In this document: positions 41,169 through 49,521 of the stretch, piece after piece | How positions within the stretch are numbered: the first letter of the stretch is position 1 | Layout of the letters: each line of letters opens with the position of its first letter | From: BOG-994 sp049514215 | GTDB lineage: Bacteria; Pseudomonadota; Gammaproteobacteria; Burkholderiales; Burkholderiaceae_D | Assembly: GCA_049514215.1 (NCBI GenBank) | Contig: JBEKVI010000006.1 | Span: forward strand, 62,001 to 126,000 | Reading direction: 5' to 3' | Length of the DNA stretch: 64,000 nt | Program-made: the position numbers and the translations under genes | Notes under the pieces: model-generated | What the model was told of the DNA's origin: nothing | What the model saw: the letters and a program-made list of their open reading frames with translations, nothing else | Database searches by the model: none

Positions 41169-43193
41169 ATGAGCACGCTCGAACTGGTCCTACTGTTCCT
41201 TTTGGCCGCTGTCGCCGGCGTGGTCCTGTTTCGCAGCCTGAAGCTTCCCCCCATGCTGGGCTACTTGAGCGTGGGCATCCTGATCGGCCCCCACGCCTTG
41301 GGTCTTGCACCCGACTCCCCGGAGACCCGTCGCCTTGGTGAGTTCGGAGTGGTGTTTCTCATGTTCTCCATCGGCCTCGAATTCAATCTGGCGAAGCTCT
41401 GGACCATGCGACGCACGGTTTTTGGCTTGGGACTGGCCCAGGTCGTCTTGACGATCGTAGCGACAGTAGGCGCCGGCTGGGTTCTGGCCGTATGGCCCGG
41501 CGGAAAGGCCGCCTTGCCTATCGCGACCTGGTTCGCCCTGGGCGCAGCGCTGGCGATGTCCTCGACGGCGATCGTCGTCAAGCTCATGAAAGACCGACTC
41601 GAGATCGAGTCGGCGCACGGACGAGAGATCGTGGGCGTTCTCCTTTTCCAGGACCTGGCCGTGGTGCTCCTTTTGGTGTTGATTCCAGCCATCTCAGAAC
41701 CGCCCACCGACCTTGTCTCCACCCTAGCGCGTGCCGGTCTGAAGGCAGCGGTCTTGCTGGCGTTGCTACTCGTGTTCGGCCAGCGCCTCATGCGTGCGTG
41801 GTTCCATATCGTTGCCCGCCGGCGGTCACAGGAGCTGTTCATGTTGAACATTCTTCTGACCACTCTCGGACTGGCCTGGCTTACGGAACGGGCGGGCCTC
41901 TCTCTGGCACTTGGGGCATTCGTCGCGGGCATGCTGATCGCCGAGACCGAATACCACCATCAGGTCGAGGAGGACATCAAGCCTTTTCGCGACGTCCTTC
42001 TCGGGCTCTTTTTCATCTCCATTGGGATGCTTTTAAATGTCGGCGTTGTCGCAAACCATCTTGCGCTGGTGGTACTGCTCTTGGTGGGGCCGGTCCTGCT
42101 CAAGCTACTTCTCGTGACTGCCTTGGCGCGCGCCTTCGGTTGCCCCACCGGAACGGCGATTCGCATCGGTCTCGCCTTGGCCCAGGCGGGGGAGTTTGGC
42201 TTCGTGCTGCTGCAACAGGCCGGTGCATTAGGGATCATCGACCCGTTATTTCTGCAGGCGGTGCTCGCATCGATGCTTCTGTCGATGCTGTGCGCGCCGC
42301 TGGCCATCCACTACAGCGATCGCATCGTGCTGAAAGTGTCGGCAGGGGAATGGCTGCGCCAGTCGGTGGCGTTGACGCAAATCGCCTCGCGCGGGTTAGC
42401 GGTGCAAAAGCATGTGATCGTGTGCGGCTTCGGACGCAGCGGCCAATCGCTGGCGAAACTGCTTGAGCAGGAGCATATGACCTATCTCGCATTGGATCTG
42501 GATCCCGATCGCGTTCGAGAGGCAGCCGCGGCCGGGGATAACGTCGTCTATGGCGACGCCTCGCGCCGCGAATATCTTCTTGCCGCAGGCATTCATCGAG
42601 CCGCGTGCCTGGTCATCAGTTATGCCGACACGCCTTCGGCTTTGCGCGTACTCGACCACGCGCACGCCCTGCGACCGGACCTGCCCGTGATCGTGCGCAC
42701 GTTTGACGACACAGATCTGGATCAACTTCGTGCGGCCGGGGCGAGCGAGGTCGTTCCGGAGATCATCGAGGGCAGTCTGATGCTGGCCACCCACGCGCTA
42801 CTCCTTCTCGGAATTCCGGTGTCTCGAGTGGTACGACTGGTACGCCACGTTCGAGAGGAACGCTACAGTCTGCTGCGAGGATTCTTCCATGGGGCGGATG
42901 ATCCGGCCGGATTGTCGGAAGCTCTGCAATTGAGGTTACATTCAGTGACGATTCCAGAGGCGGCCTGGTCCGTTGGCAAGTCCCTGGAGGAACTCGCGCT
43001 CGATCAGTTGGAGGTGACCGTTACGGCTTTGCGTCGCGATGCCGTTCGCACGATGGATCCGCCACCGAAGATGTGCCTTTGCGCTGGCGATTCGCTCGTA
43101 TTGCGTGGCACGGCTGAGGCAGTCGAATTGGCCGAGCAATCCCTGCTAGCACCAGGGATCCTTCATTTTCGTCGCGCTCACGGCCCATCCTGA
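41169..43193 (+). CDS. CPA2 monovalent cation:proton antiporter, KefB type
   Basis: Inner-membrane antiporter of 674 residues. The first 390 or so residues contain about 12 transmembrane segments of the Na+/H+ exchanger fold (from TLELVLLFLLAAVAGVVLFR; LPPMLGYLSVGILIGPHALG is the family's second-helix signature). A RCK/TrkA-N nucleotide-binding domain follows (HVIVCGFGRSGQSLAKLLE), then a TrkA-C-like domain. Potassium/proton exchange is the family role; glutathione gating as in E. coli KefB is not shown. I chose the ATG at 41169 for its GGGAG site and first membrane helix. Confidence 0.9.
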   Translation: MSTLELVLLFLLAAVAGVVLFRSLKLPPMLGYLSVGILIGPHALGLAPDSPETRRLGEFGVVFLMFSIGLEFNLAKLWTMRRTVFGLGLAQVVLTIVATVGAGWVLAVWPGGKAALPIATWFALGAALAMSSTAIVVKLMKDRLEIESAHGREIVGVLLFQDLAVVLLLVLIPAISEPPTDLVSTLARAGLKAAVLLALLLVFGQRLMRAWFHIVARRRSQELFMLNILLTTLGLAWLTERAGLSLALGAFVAGMLIAETEYHHQVEEDIKPFRDVLLGLFFISIGMLLNVGVVANHLALVVLLLVGPVLLKLLLVTALARAFGCPTGTAIRIGLALAQAGEFGFVLLQQAGALGIIDPLFLQAVLASMLLSMLCAPLAIHYSDRIVLKVSAGEWLRQSVALTQIASRGLAVQKHVIVCGFGRSGQSLAKLLEQEHMTYLALDLDPDRVREAAAAGDNVVYGDASRREYLLAAGIHRAACLVISYADTPSALRVLDHAHALRPDLPVIVRTFDDTDLDQLRAAGASEVVPEIIEGSLMLATHALLLLGIPVSRVVRLVRHVREERYSLLRGFFHGADDPAGLSEALQLRLHSVTIPEAAWSVGKSLEELALDQLEVTVTALRRDAVRTMDPPPKMCLCAGDSLVLRGTAEAVELAEQSLLAPGILHFRRAHGPS

Positions 43194-43229
43194 CCGAATG
43201 GCGAGTCGATGGTATTTCGGCGCGCAAGA

Positions 43230-43235
43230 TATAAT
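43230..43235 (+). promoter_or_regulatory. Candidate -10 element for the mla operon
   Basis: A consensus TATAAT lies 78 bases before the mlaF start in the 119-bp spacer after the antiporter gene. No good -35 is seen. Confidence 0.35.
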
Positions 43236-43312
43236 CCCCTGCTTCCGCGGCGGTCGGGCTTTCCGCGTCCCGACTGAAATAATCAAGAAATTGACCGGCC
43301 CCTACCTCGAAC

Positions 43313-44125
43313 GTGTCTAGCGCACCCCCGACATTCCTGATCGAGATCGACAGCCTGAGTTTCGCCTACACGGCCAGGCAGGTTCTTTCCGGAGTCAATA
43401 TGCGCTTTGGACGAGGTCAGGTCGTTGCGGTCATGGGAACCTCCGGGTCCGGCAAGACCACCATTTTGCGACTGATCGGGGGCCAGATCACGCCACAGTC
43501 GGGTTCCGTAAAAGTAGCGGGACAAGCAGTTCACATGCTGGACAAAGAGGGGCTCTACGAGCTCCGGCGCAAGATGGGGATGCTGTTCCAGTTTGGCGCC
43601 CTGTTTACCGACCTCACTGTCTTCGAGAACGTCGCATTCCCATTGCGCGAGCATACGGACCTGCGGGAATCGCTCATCCGGGACCTGGTTCTCATGAAGC
43701 TGCAGGCTGTGGGACTGCGCGGAGCGCATGCCTTGCGCACCGGAGAGATATCTGGGGGCATGGCAAGACGCGTGGCGCTGGCCCGCGCCATAGCGCTTGA
43801 TCCCCAGATCATCATGTACGACGAGCCCTTTGCCGGACTCGATCCAATTTCACTAGGCGTGACCGCGAATCTGATCAAGCGATTGAATACCGCTCTGGGC
43901 GCCACCTCCATCATGGTCACCCACGAGGTGCAGCAGAGTTTTGCGATCGCCGACTATGTCTATTTCATCGCCGCCGGCAAGGTCGCAGCGGAGGGAACTC
44001 CCGAAGATCTCATGGCATCGACCGACCCCTTCGTTCGCCAATTCGTCGATGCGGCCCCTGATGGACCCGTCGGATTCCAGTATCCGGCTCGGCCGTACGC
44101 CGTCGATCTGGGTATGAGTTCATGA
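43313..44125 (+). CDS. mlaF: Phospholipid-retrieval ABC ATPase MlaF
   Basis: ATPase of the MlaFEDB complex that moves phospholipids between the membranes to keep outer-membrane asymmetry. The 270-residue protein has Walker A GTSGSGKTTILRLIGG, the MlaF-type block LRRKMGMLFQFGALFTDLTVFENVAFPLREHT, signature ISGGMARRVALARAI and Walker B IIMYDEPFAGLDP. The start is GTG. It overlaps mlaE by four bases and opens the mlaF-E-D-A-C-B operon. Confidence 0.95.
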   Translation: MSSAPPTFLIEIDSLSFAYTARQVLSGVNMRFGRGQVVAVMGTSGSGKTTILRLIGGQITPQSGSVKVAGQAVHMLDKEGLYELRRKMGMLFQFGALFTDLTVFENVAFPLREHTDLRESLIRDLVLMKLQAVGLRGAHALRTGEISGGMARRVALARAIALDPQIIMYDEPFAGLDPISLGVTANLIKRLNTALGATSIMVTHEVQQSFAIADYVYFIAAGKVAAEGTPEDLMASTDPFVRQFVDAAPDGPVGFQYPARPYAVDLGMSS

Positions 44126-44904
44126 CCGACTTCATCGAGCAAGTCGGGGCCTGGTGCGCGGAAGGTATACGCCGATTGGGATACGGCGCGCGTTTTTTCG
44201 TCGTTGTGTTGGGCAAGACGCCTTTTGCCATACGCCGATTCGGTCTGGTTCGCGATCAAATTCACTTCATCGGCAATTACTCCCTGCTCATCATCCTCGT
44301 TTCGGGATTGTTTATCGGCTTTGTTCTGGGACTGCAGGGTTATTACACATTGCAGACATTTGGCTCTGAGGAACTGCTGGGAAGGCTGGTCGCGCTTTCG
44401 TTGTTCCGCGAGTTGGGTCCGGTCATCACAGCTTTGCTGTATGCTGGCCGCGCCGGAACTTCGCTCACGGCAGAGATCGGTTTGATGAAGGCAGGCGAGC
44501 AGATCTCGGCGATGGAAATGATGGCGGTCGATCCACTTGCGCGCGTGTTTGCTCCCCGGTTTGTGGCAGGCGTTATTTCCGTTCCGATCCTCTCCCTGCT
44601 GTTCTCGGCCATCGGCGTGTTCGGAGGCTATCTGATTGGCGTGCGGCTCGTCGGCGTGGACGCGGGCGCTTTCTGGTCGCAGATGCAAGCGGGCGTGGAC
44701 ATTGTCCGCGACTTGGGAAACGGTATTTTGAAGAGCCTCGTGTTTGGTATCGCGGTGACCTTCATCGCGCTCTACCAGGGATTCGAGGCCGAGCCGACCC
44801 CCGAGGGCGTCTCGCGAGCCACGACGCGCACGGTGGTAAGTTCGTCGCTGACCGTGCTGGGCCTCGATTTCATTCTGACCGCAATGATGTTTGGTGGAAG
44901 GTAG
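44122..44904 (+). CDS. mlaE: Phospholipid-retrieval ABC permease MlaE
   Basis: Integral inner-membrane subunit of 260 residues with five or six hydrophobic segments. The family signatures FRELGPVITALLYAGRAGTS and AEIGLMKAGEQISAMEMMAVDP are complete, followed by PRFVAGVISVPILSLLFSAI. It is coupled to mlaF by an ATGA overlap and followed seven bases later by mlaD. Confidence 0.95.
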   Translation: MTDFIEQVGAWCAEGIRRLGYGARFFVVVLGKTPFAIRRFGLVRDQIHFIGNYSLLIILVSGLFIGFVLGLQGYYTLQTFGSEELLGRLVALSLFRELGPVITALLYAGRAGTSLTAEIGLMKAGEQISAMEMMAVDPLARVFAPRFVAGVISVPILSLLFSAIGVFGGYLIGVRLVGVDAGAFWSQMQAGVDIVRDLGNGILKSLVFGIAVTFIALYQGFEAEPTPEGVSRATTRTVVSSSLTVLGLDFILTAMMFGGR

Positions 44905-44911
44905 GCATCGG

Positions 44912-45511
44912 ATGAACAAGAAAAGCACAGATTTTGCAGTGGGTCTTTTCGTCATCGCCGGAATGGTGGCGTTGCTGTTTTTGTCCCTGAAGGCGGGAAA
45001 CCTCACTTCGATTGACTTCTCGTCCCGCACTTATCTCGTGCGCGCCAAATTCGACAATATCGGTGGTCTGAAGGTCAGGGCACCCGTGCGCAGCGCGGGC
45101 GTCGTGGTGGGGCGCGTGGAGCGGATCGATTTCGATAACCATACCTATCAAGCTGTGGCGACGCTCGCGATCAATGACCAGTTTCACTTCCCGAAGGACA
45201 CCGCGGCCAAGATCCTGACCTCGGGTCTGCTGGGCGAGCAATATATCGGCATGGATCCGGGCGGCGATCCGGATATGCTGGCGGCGGGCGATCAGATCCA
45301 AAACACCCAATCGGCCGTTGTCCTGGAGAACCTGATTAGTCAATTTCTCTTCAGCAAGGCGGCCGAGCCCAGCAACTCCGATGCGCAAAAAGGCGACGAC
45401 TCGGGCAACGGCTCGCCCCCGAAGCCCAACGGACCTGATCTGAGCGTGCCCTCTCCCAACGCCGGGGGCGGGTCATCGAAATCCGCCCCGGGAAAGGACA
45501 AGAAACCATGA
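44912..45511 (+). CDS. mlaD: MCE-domain phospholipid-binding protein MlaD
   Basis: Hexameric periplasmic-facing subunit of 199 residues. It has a short cytoplasmic start (MNKKSTDFAVGLFVI), one transmembrane helix (about 8-27), and an MCE domain (TYLVRAKFDNIGGLKVRAPVRSAGVVVGRV) with the pore-loop region ending LGEQYIGMDPGG. The last 50 or so residues are a Gly/Ser/Pro/Lys-rich tail. It overlaps mlaA by four bases. An earlier start at 44891 would lengthen the cytoplasmic end and is less likely. Confidence 0.94.
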   Translation: MNKKSTDFAVGLFVIAGMVALLFLSLKAGNLTSIDFSSRTYLVRAKFDNIGGLKVRAPVRSAGVVVGRVERIDFDNHTYQAVATLAINDQFHFPKDTAAKILTSGLLGEQYIGMDPGGDPDMLAAGDQIQNTQSAVVLENLISQFLFSKAAEPSNSDAQKGDDSGNGSPPKPNGPDLSVPSPNAGGGSSKSAPGKDKKP

Positions 45512-46305
45512 CATGCGTGATTGGCGAGCGGTGCGTACGGCTGGTCGGTCTGGCCCTACTGATGGGCGCTGTGACATTTTTCTCGGGGTGCGCCGCCACC
45601 GCTCCCGATCCTCGCGATCCTCTTGAGGGGATCAATCGTGCGACCTACAAGCTCAATGATGCTCTGGATAAGGCGGTTTTAAAGCCGGTCGCGCAAGGCT
45701 ACAACGCCGTTTTGCCGCAACCGGTGCGCAATTGTGTGGGCAACGTGTTCGGGAATATCGGAGATCTCTACACCGGGGTAAACAATTTGCTCGAGGGTAA
45801 TGCGCAAGACGCCGCGACGGACGTGTGCCGCGTCGCGGTGAACTCGACAATGGGTGTTCTGGGCTGCTTTGACGTTGCATCCAGTGGAGGCTTGCCCAAG
45901 CATAAGAAGGACTTTGGCATCACCCTGGGCGTTTGGGGCATCGGACCTGGACCGTACCTGGTACTGCCTTTCTTTGGCCCAAGCGATGTGCGTGACGGGG
46001 TAGGCCTGGTCGCGGACCTCTACGCTGACCCGATCGGTTACATCTATCCGGTTTGGCAGCGCAATACGATCGAAGTTGTCCGGATCATCGACACCCGCGC
46101 CTCCTTACTGGGTGCAGGCAATCTTTTACAAGGCGCAGCGCTCGATGAATATGTGTTTGTCCGCGACGGCTGGTTCACGCGCCGCCGCAGCCAGATTTAC
46201 AATGGAAATCCCCCGGATGAACCCGATTCAGATGCGGACGAGCCCGGGGTCAATCCACAGCAAGGGACTCAGCCGTCCAACAAGGCGGCTCCCACAGCAA
46301 AATGA
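45508..46305 (+). CDS. mlaA: Outer-membrane lipoprotein MlaA (VacJ)
   Basis: Ring-shaped outer-membrane lipoprotein that takes mislocalised phospholipids from the outer leaflet and passes them to MlaC. The 265-residue protein has a lipoprotein signal with lipobox FSGC (about residue 27), then DPLEGINRATYKLNDALDKAV, ADVCRVAVNSTMGVLGCFDVA-like and GPGPYLVLPFFGPSDVRDGVG blocks, all VacJ signatures. The C-terminus is an acidic/proline-rich tail. In this genome it sits inside the mla operon, between mlaD and mlaC; in E. coli it is elsewhere. Confidence 0.95.
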   Translation: MTCVIGERCVRLVGLALLMGAVTFFSGCAATAPDPRDPLEGINRATYKLNDALDKAVLKPVAQGYNAVLPQPVRNCVGNVFGNIGDLYTGVNNLLEGNAQDAATDVCRVAVNSTMGVLGCFDVASSGGLPKHKKDFGITLGVWGIGPGPYLVLPFFGPSDVRDGVGLVADLYADPIGYIYPVWQRNTIEVVRIIDTRASLLGAGNLLQGAALDEYVFVRDGWFTRRRSQIYNGNPPDEPDSDADEPGVNPQQGTQPSNKAAPTAK

Positions 46306-46403
46306 ATTCAGAACGGCACTGCTTGTGCGCGGATCCGGCGACGGAACGTTCTCGAAGAGGGAACGTCCAACCTGCGCGCACAGAGCCGAATTAGGAGGAA
46401 TGT

Positions 46404-47072
46404 ATGCAGAACGGAAATAGATCGCGGTGGCTAGGCAGTTGGATCGCATTTCTCGTGGTCGTCTTGAGTGTGTCCTCTGGGCCGGTCGTGGCGGCTGACG
46501 CTACCGAGGCTCCCGACGTCCTTGTCAAGAAGGTCGTATCGGATGTCATGGATACGGCGAAGAAGGACTCCGACATCCAGTCGGGAAACATCAGCAAGAT
46601 CAATGCGCTGGTGGAGTCAAAGATCCTTCCGTACGTGGACTTCAACAAAATGACGGCCAGCGCGGTGGGTCGAAATTGGGCAAGCGCCAGCCCCGAGCAA
46701 CAGGGTCAAATCACCGAACAATTCAAGAGGCTATTGACCTATACCTACTCTGGCGCACTCTCACAGATTCGTGACCAGACCATTCAGTACAAACCGTTTC
46801 GAGCGGATCCTGCCGATACCCTGGTCCAAGTCAATACCGAGGTCGTCAACACCCGGGGCGGCGAACCGGTGCAATTGAATTACAAGCTTCAAAAAGAAGC
46901 CGATGGATGGAAGATCATCGACGTGAACGTGCTTGGCGTCTGGTTGGTCCAAAACTATCGCAATACCTTTGCCCAGCAGGTGACTTCGGGCGGCATTGAC
47001 GGACTCATCAAGGCATTGAAGGATAAGAATGACTCTTTGGCGGCCAGCGGTCCCCAGAAAGGCAAGGCATAG
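46404..47072 (+). CDS. mlaC: Periplasmic phospholipid carrier MlaC
   Basis: Soluble carrier that shuttles phospholipids between MlaA and MlaFEDB. The 222-residue protein has a cleavable signal peptide (cleavage near VVAA), then the Tol-Tol-Ttg2 fold: KINALVESKILPYVDFNKMTAS, WASASPEQQGQITEQFKRLL, YTYSGAL and the closing WKIIDVNVLGVWLVQNYR. It follows mlaA after 98 bp and overlaps mlaB by one base. The ATG has a GGAGGA site. Confidence 0.95.
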   Translation: MQNGNRSRWLGSWIAFLVVVLSVSSGPVVAADATEAPDVLVKKVVSDVMDTAKKDSDIQSGNISKINALVESKILPYVDFNKMTASAVGRNWASASPEQQGQITEQFKRLLTYTYSGALSQIRDQTIQYKPFRADPADTLVQVNTEVVNTRGGEPVQLNYKLQKEADGWKIIDVNVLGVWLVQNYRNTFAQQVTSGGIDGLIKALKDKNDSLAASGPQKGKA

Positions 47073-47416
47073 TGACCTATACGGTCTCAGAGCCCATTAC
47101 CATGGCTGTGGCGAGCGAGGCGCTCGTCGCCGGCAATGCGGCGATCGAGGCCGGTCAGAGCGAGTTCTCGCTATCGAATCTGACGGGTTCCGATTCCTCT
47201 GCGTTGGCCGTGCTCCTGGCTTGGCAGCGTCGCGCGACGCGACAGAGCCGGTCGCTGCGCTTTGTTGATGTTCCCTCCGAGATCGTGCAGTTTGCGATGC
47301 TGTATGGAATCCAGGCGTTTCTGCCTGGCTTTCCGGATTCCCCCCTCCCCACACTGCAGGGACAACCTGTAAGCCCGCGCGCCAGCAGTCCTGCTGACAA
47401 TTCGCACCGACACTGA
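47072..47416 (+). CDS. mlaB: STAS-domain protein MlaB
   Basis: Small cytoplasmic partner that stabilises and activates MlaF. The 114-residue protein has a STAS-like fold: NAAIEAGQSEFSLSNLTGSDSSALAVLLAWQRRAT, with the conserved serine pair before the helix, and RFVDVPSEIVQFAMLYGIQAFLPG. The last 25 residues are variable. The start is GTG on the mlaC stop codon. It closes the mla operon. Confidence 0.9.
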   Translation: MTYTVSEPITMAVASEALVAGNAAIEAGQSEFSLSNLTGSDSSALAVLLAWQRRATRQSRSLRFVDVPSEIVQFAMLYGIQAFLPGFPDSPLPTLQGQPVSPRASSPADNSHRH

Positions 47417-47480
47417 CGCCAACAGGGTTTTTGCCTGGCATGGACCTGCGGGTCCAAAAAACTGCACGTTCGTGCTGGCC

Positions 47481-47486
47481 TATAAT
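47481..47486 (+). promoter_or_regulatory. Candidate -10 element for the YadGH-type exporter genes
   Basis: A consensus TATAAT lies 26 bases before the ABC ATPase start codon. No clear -35 is found at the expected spacing. Confidence 0.35.
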
Positions 47487-47511
47487 CGAAGAATTTGTCC
47501 GGTCCCCGTCC

Positions 47512-48432
47512 ATGATGTCGGTCGCCATTCGCATTGAGAACGTAAAAAAGCGCTATGGGGCGCTTCAAGCACTTGCAGGGGTCAGTCTGGAAATCGGCGC
47601 GGGCGAATTTTTCGGGCTCCTGGGCCCCAATGGGGCCGGGAAAACCACCCTCATCTCGATTATCGCGGGACTAACGCACGCTGACGAAGGCAGCGTGTCA
47701 GTCCTCGGCCGTGACGTCGTTGCCGACTCGAGATCGAGCCGCAAGCTGCTAGGCGTCGTACCGCAGGAATTGGTGTTCGACCCCTTCTTTACCGTGCGCG
47801 AGACTCTGAAAATTCAGTCGGGGTACTTCGGGTTGACCCGAAATGACGACTGGATCGATGAAGTTATGTTGCACCTGGATCTCACCGGCAAGGCGAACGT
47901 CAACATGCGGGCGCTTTCGGGAGGCATGAAACGGCGCGTCCTCGTCGCGCAGGCTCTGGTTCACAAGCCACCCGTCATCGTGCTCGACGAGCCAACCGCC
48001 GGCGTGGACGTCGAATTGCGTCAAACGCTTTGGCAATTCGTCCGACGGCTCAATGAAGAGGGTCACACCGTCGTCCTCACGACGCACTATCTGGAGGAAG
48101 CCCAAGCCCTGTGCGAACGCATCGCCATGCTCAAGGCGGGCAAAGTCGTGGCGCTCGACTCGACTCCCGCGCTGCTCGAGCGGGTCTCGGGGCGGCAGTT
48201 GCTGCTGACCTTCAAGTCCGGGCACCTGCCGCCGGATCTGCGCGCCTATGCGTCCGATCCCGAGGGAGCTGTAACGGCCCGCAAAGTTGCGTTGCGGCTC
48301 TATGACATTGGAACCATCGAGATGATCCTGGCGCGCTGTCGCAGTGTGGGCGCGGAACTCGAAGATGTGGAACTCCAAAGCCCCGATCTGGAAGATGTCT
48401 TCGTCCAGGTCATGCAAGGAGCCCATGCGTGA
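47512..48432 (+). CDS. ABC transporter ATP-binding protein, YadG type
   Basis: ATPase of 306 residues in the DrrA/NodI/YadG group of ABC-2 exporters. It has Walker A GPNGAGKTTLISIIAGL, the block LLGVVPQELVFDPFFTVRETL, signature LSGGMKRRVLVAQAL, Walker B VIVLDEPTAGVD and the H-loop LTTHYLEEA. The C-terminal extension after about residue 230 is typical of the group. It is coupled to the permease gene by an ATGCGTGA overlap. In betaproteobacteria this pair usually follows mla, but its substrate is unknown. The ATG at 47515 is an equally good start. Confidence 0.92.
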   Translation: MMSVAIRIENVKKRYGALQALAGVSLEIGAGEFFGLLGPNGAGKTTLISIIAGLTHADEGSVSVLGRDVVADSRSSRKLLGVVPQELVFDPFFTVRETLKIQSGYFGLTRNDDWIDEVMLHLDLTGKANVNMRALSGGMKRRVLVAQALVHKPPVIVLDEPTAGVDVELRQTLWQFVRRLNEEGHTVVLTTHYLEEAQALCERIAMLKAGKVVALDSTPALLERVSGRQLLLTFKSGHLPPDLRAYASDPEGAVTARKVALRLYDIGTIEMILARCRSVGAELEDVELQSPDLEDVFVQVMQGAHA

Positions 48433-49274
48433 CTAGCCAGCCGCTCGAGCCCGTCCATGCGGTCGCACCGCTCGTGGCCCGCTTCGCGCCGCCCGGCAGC
48501 CGCGCCCACTACTCGCCGTTTACCGGCTTTCGGACCCTGTTCTACAAGGAATCACTGCGCTTTTGGAAAGTCAGTTTTCAGACGGTCGGCGCGCCCATCC
48601 TCACCGCGGTGCTCTATCTACTGATTTTTGCGCACGTTCTGGAAAATCACGTCAAGGTCTTCGACCGCGTGGGCTATACCGCCTTTTTGATTCCGGGGCT
48701 CGTCATGATGTCGATGCTTCAGAACGCATTCGCCAACAGCGTCTCTTCGCTCATCCAGTCCAAAATCAGCGGCAATCTGGTCTTCATTCTGCTGCCGCCT
48801 TTGTCTCACTGGGATATCTTCTCGGCTTACGTTCTGGCTGCGATTTTGCGCGCCGCGGTCGTCGGAGTGGGGGTCCTCCTGGCGACGATCTGGTTTGCCT
48901 GGGAAACCCCGGCAGCGCCGGTCTGGATCCTTGTGTTCGCCCTTCTGGGTTCGGCGGTCATGGGCAGTCTGGGCTTGGTCGCCGGGATCTGGGCTGAAAA
49001 ATTTGACCAGGTTGCGGCCTTCCAGAATTTTCTCATCATGCCCGCTACGTTTCTTTCGGGCGTCTTCTACTCGATCCGTTCATTGCCGAGCTTCTGGCAG
49101 GCGGTGTCCCACGCGAATCCCTTTTTCTACATGATCGACGGTTTTCGATACGGTTTCTTTGGTGTCTCGGATGTCTCGCCCTGGCTGAGCCTGGCCGTCG
49201 TTGGGACGACCTTCCTGGCGTGCGCTGGCATCGCCGTTCGACTTCTGAAAACCGGCTACAAACTTAGGCCCTGA
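48429..49274 (+). CDS. ABC-2 type permease, YadH type
   Basis: Inner-membrane permease of 281 residues with six hydrophobic segments (for example PILTAVLYLLIFAHVLE and LAAILRAAVVGVGVLLATIWF) and the ABC-2 signature around NFLIMPATFLSGVFYSI. The start is GTG, overlapping the ATPase gene by four bases. Together with the ATPase it forms a half-sized exporter; lipids, polysaccharides and drugs are all known substrates of the family, so none is assigned. Confidence 0.92.
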   Translation: MTSQPLEPVHAVAPLVARFAPPGSRAHYSPFTGFRTLFYKESLRFWKVSFQTVGAPILTAVLYLLIFAHVLENHVKVFDRVGYTAFLIPGLVMMSMLQNAFANSVSSLIQSKISGNLVFILLPPLSHWDIFSAYVLAAILRAAVVGVGVLLATIWFAWETPAAPVWILVFALLGSAVMGSLGLVAGIWAEKFDQVAAFQNFLIMPATFLSGVFYSIRSLPSFWQAVSHANPFFYMIDGFRYGFFGVSDVSPWLSLAVVGTTFLACAGIAVRLLKTGYKLRP

Positions 49275-49275
49275 C

Positions 49276-49521
49276 ATGCTTCCCACTCCAGACGAGGTTA
49301 GACAATATATTCTTGCGGGACTGACTTGCGAGCACGTCACGGTCTCGGGCGACGGTCAGCATTTCGAAGCACTCATCGTGAGTCCGGCCTTCCATGGACA
49401 GCGCCTCGTTCAGCGTCACCAGCTCGTCTACCGGGCTCTGGGCGATCGGATGCGCGCTGAGATCCACGCCCTTTCGATGAAGACTCTCACACCCGAAGAA
49501 TGGCAGACCCAGCGTGGATAA
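49276..49521 (+). CDS. BolA/IbaG-family protein
   Basis: Small BolA-like protein of 81 residues. It has the class signature GDGQHFEALIVSPAFHGQRLVQRHQLVYRALGDRM and ends in TLTPEEW. A histidine in the conserved position could co-ligate a [2Fe-2S] cluster with a monothiol glutaredoxin. Its place between yadGH-type genes and murA is that of IbaG (YrbA) in other proteobacteria. It overlaps murA by eight bases. Confidence 0.92.
   Translation: MLPTPDEVRQYILAGLTCEHVTVSGDGQHFEALIVSPAFHGQRLVQRHQLVYRALGDRMRAEIHALSMKTLTPEEWQTQRG

Noticed and set aside
43960..45030. 356-codon frame antisense to mlaF, mlaE and mlaD
   Set aside because: The sense genes are certain; the antisense product is a low-complexity His/Gln/Arg-rich sequence, as expected for a shadow of coding DNA.
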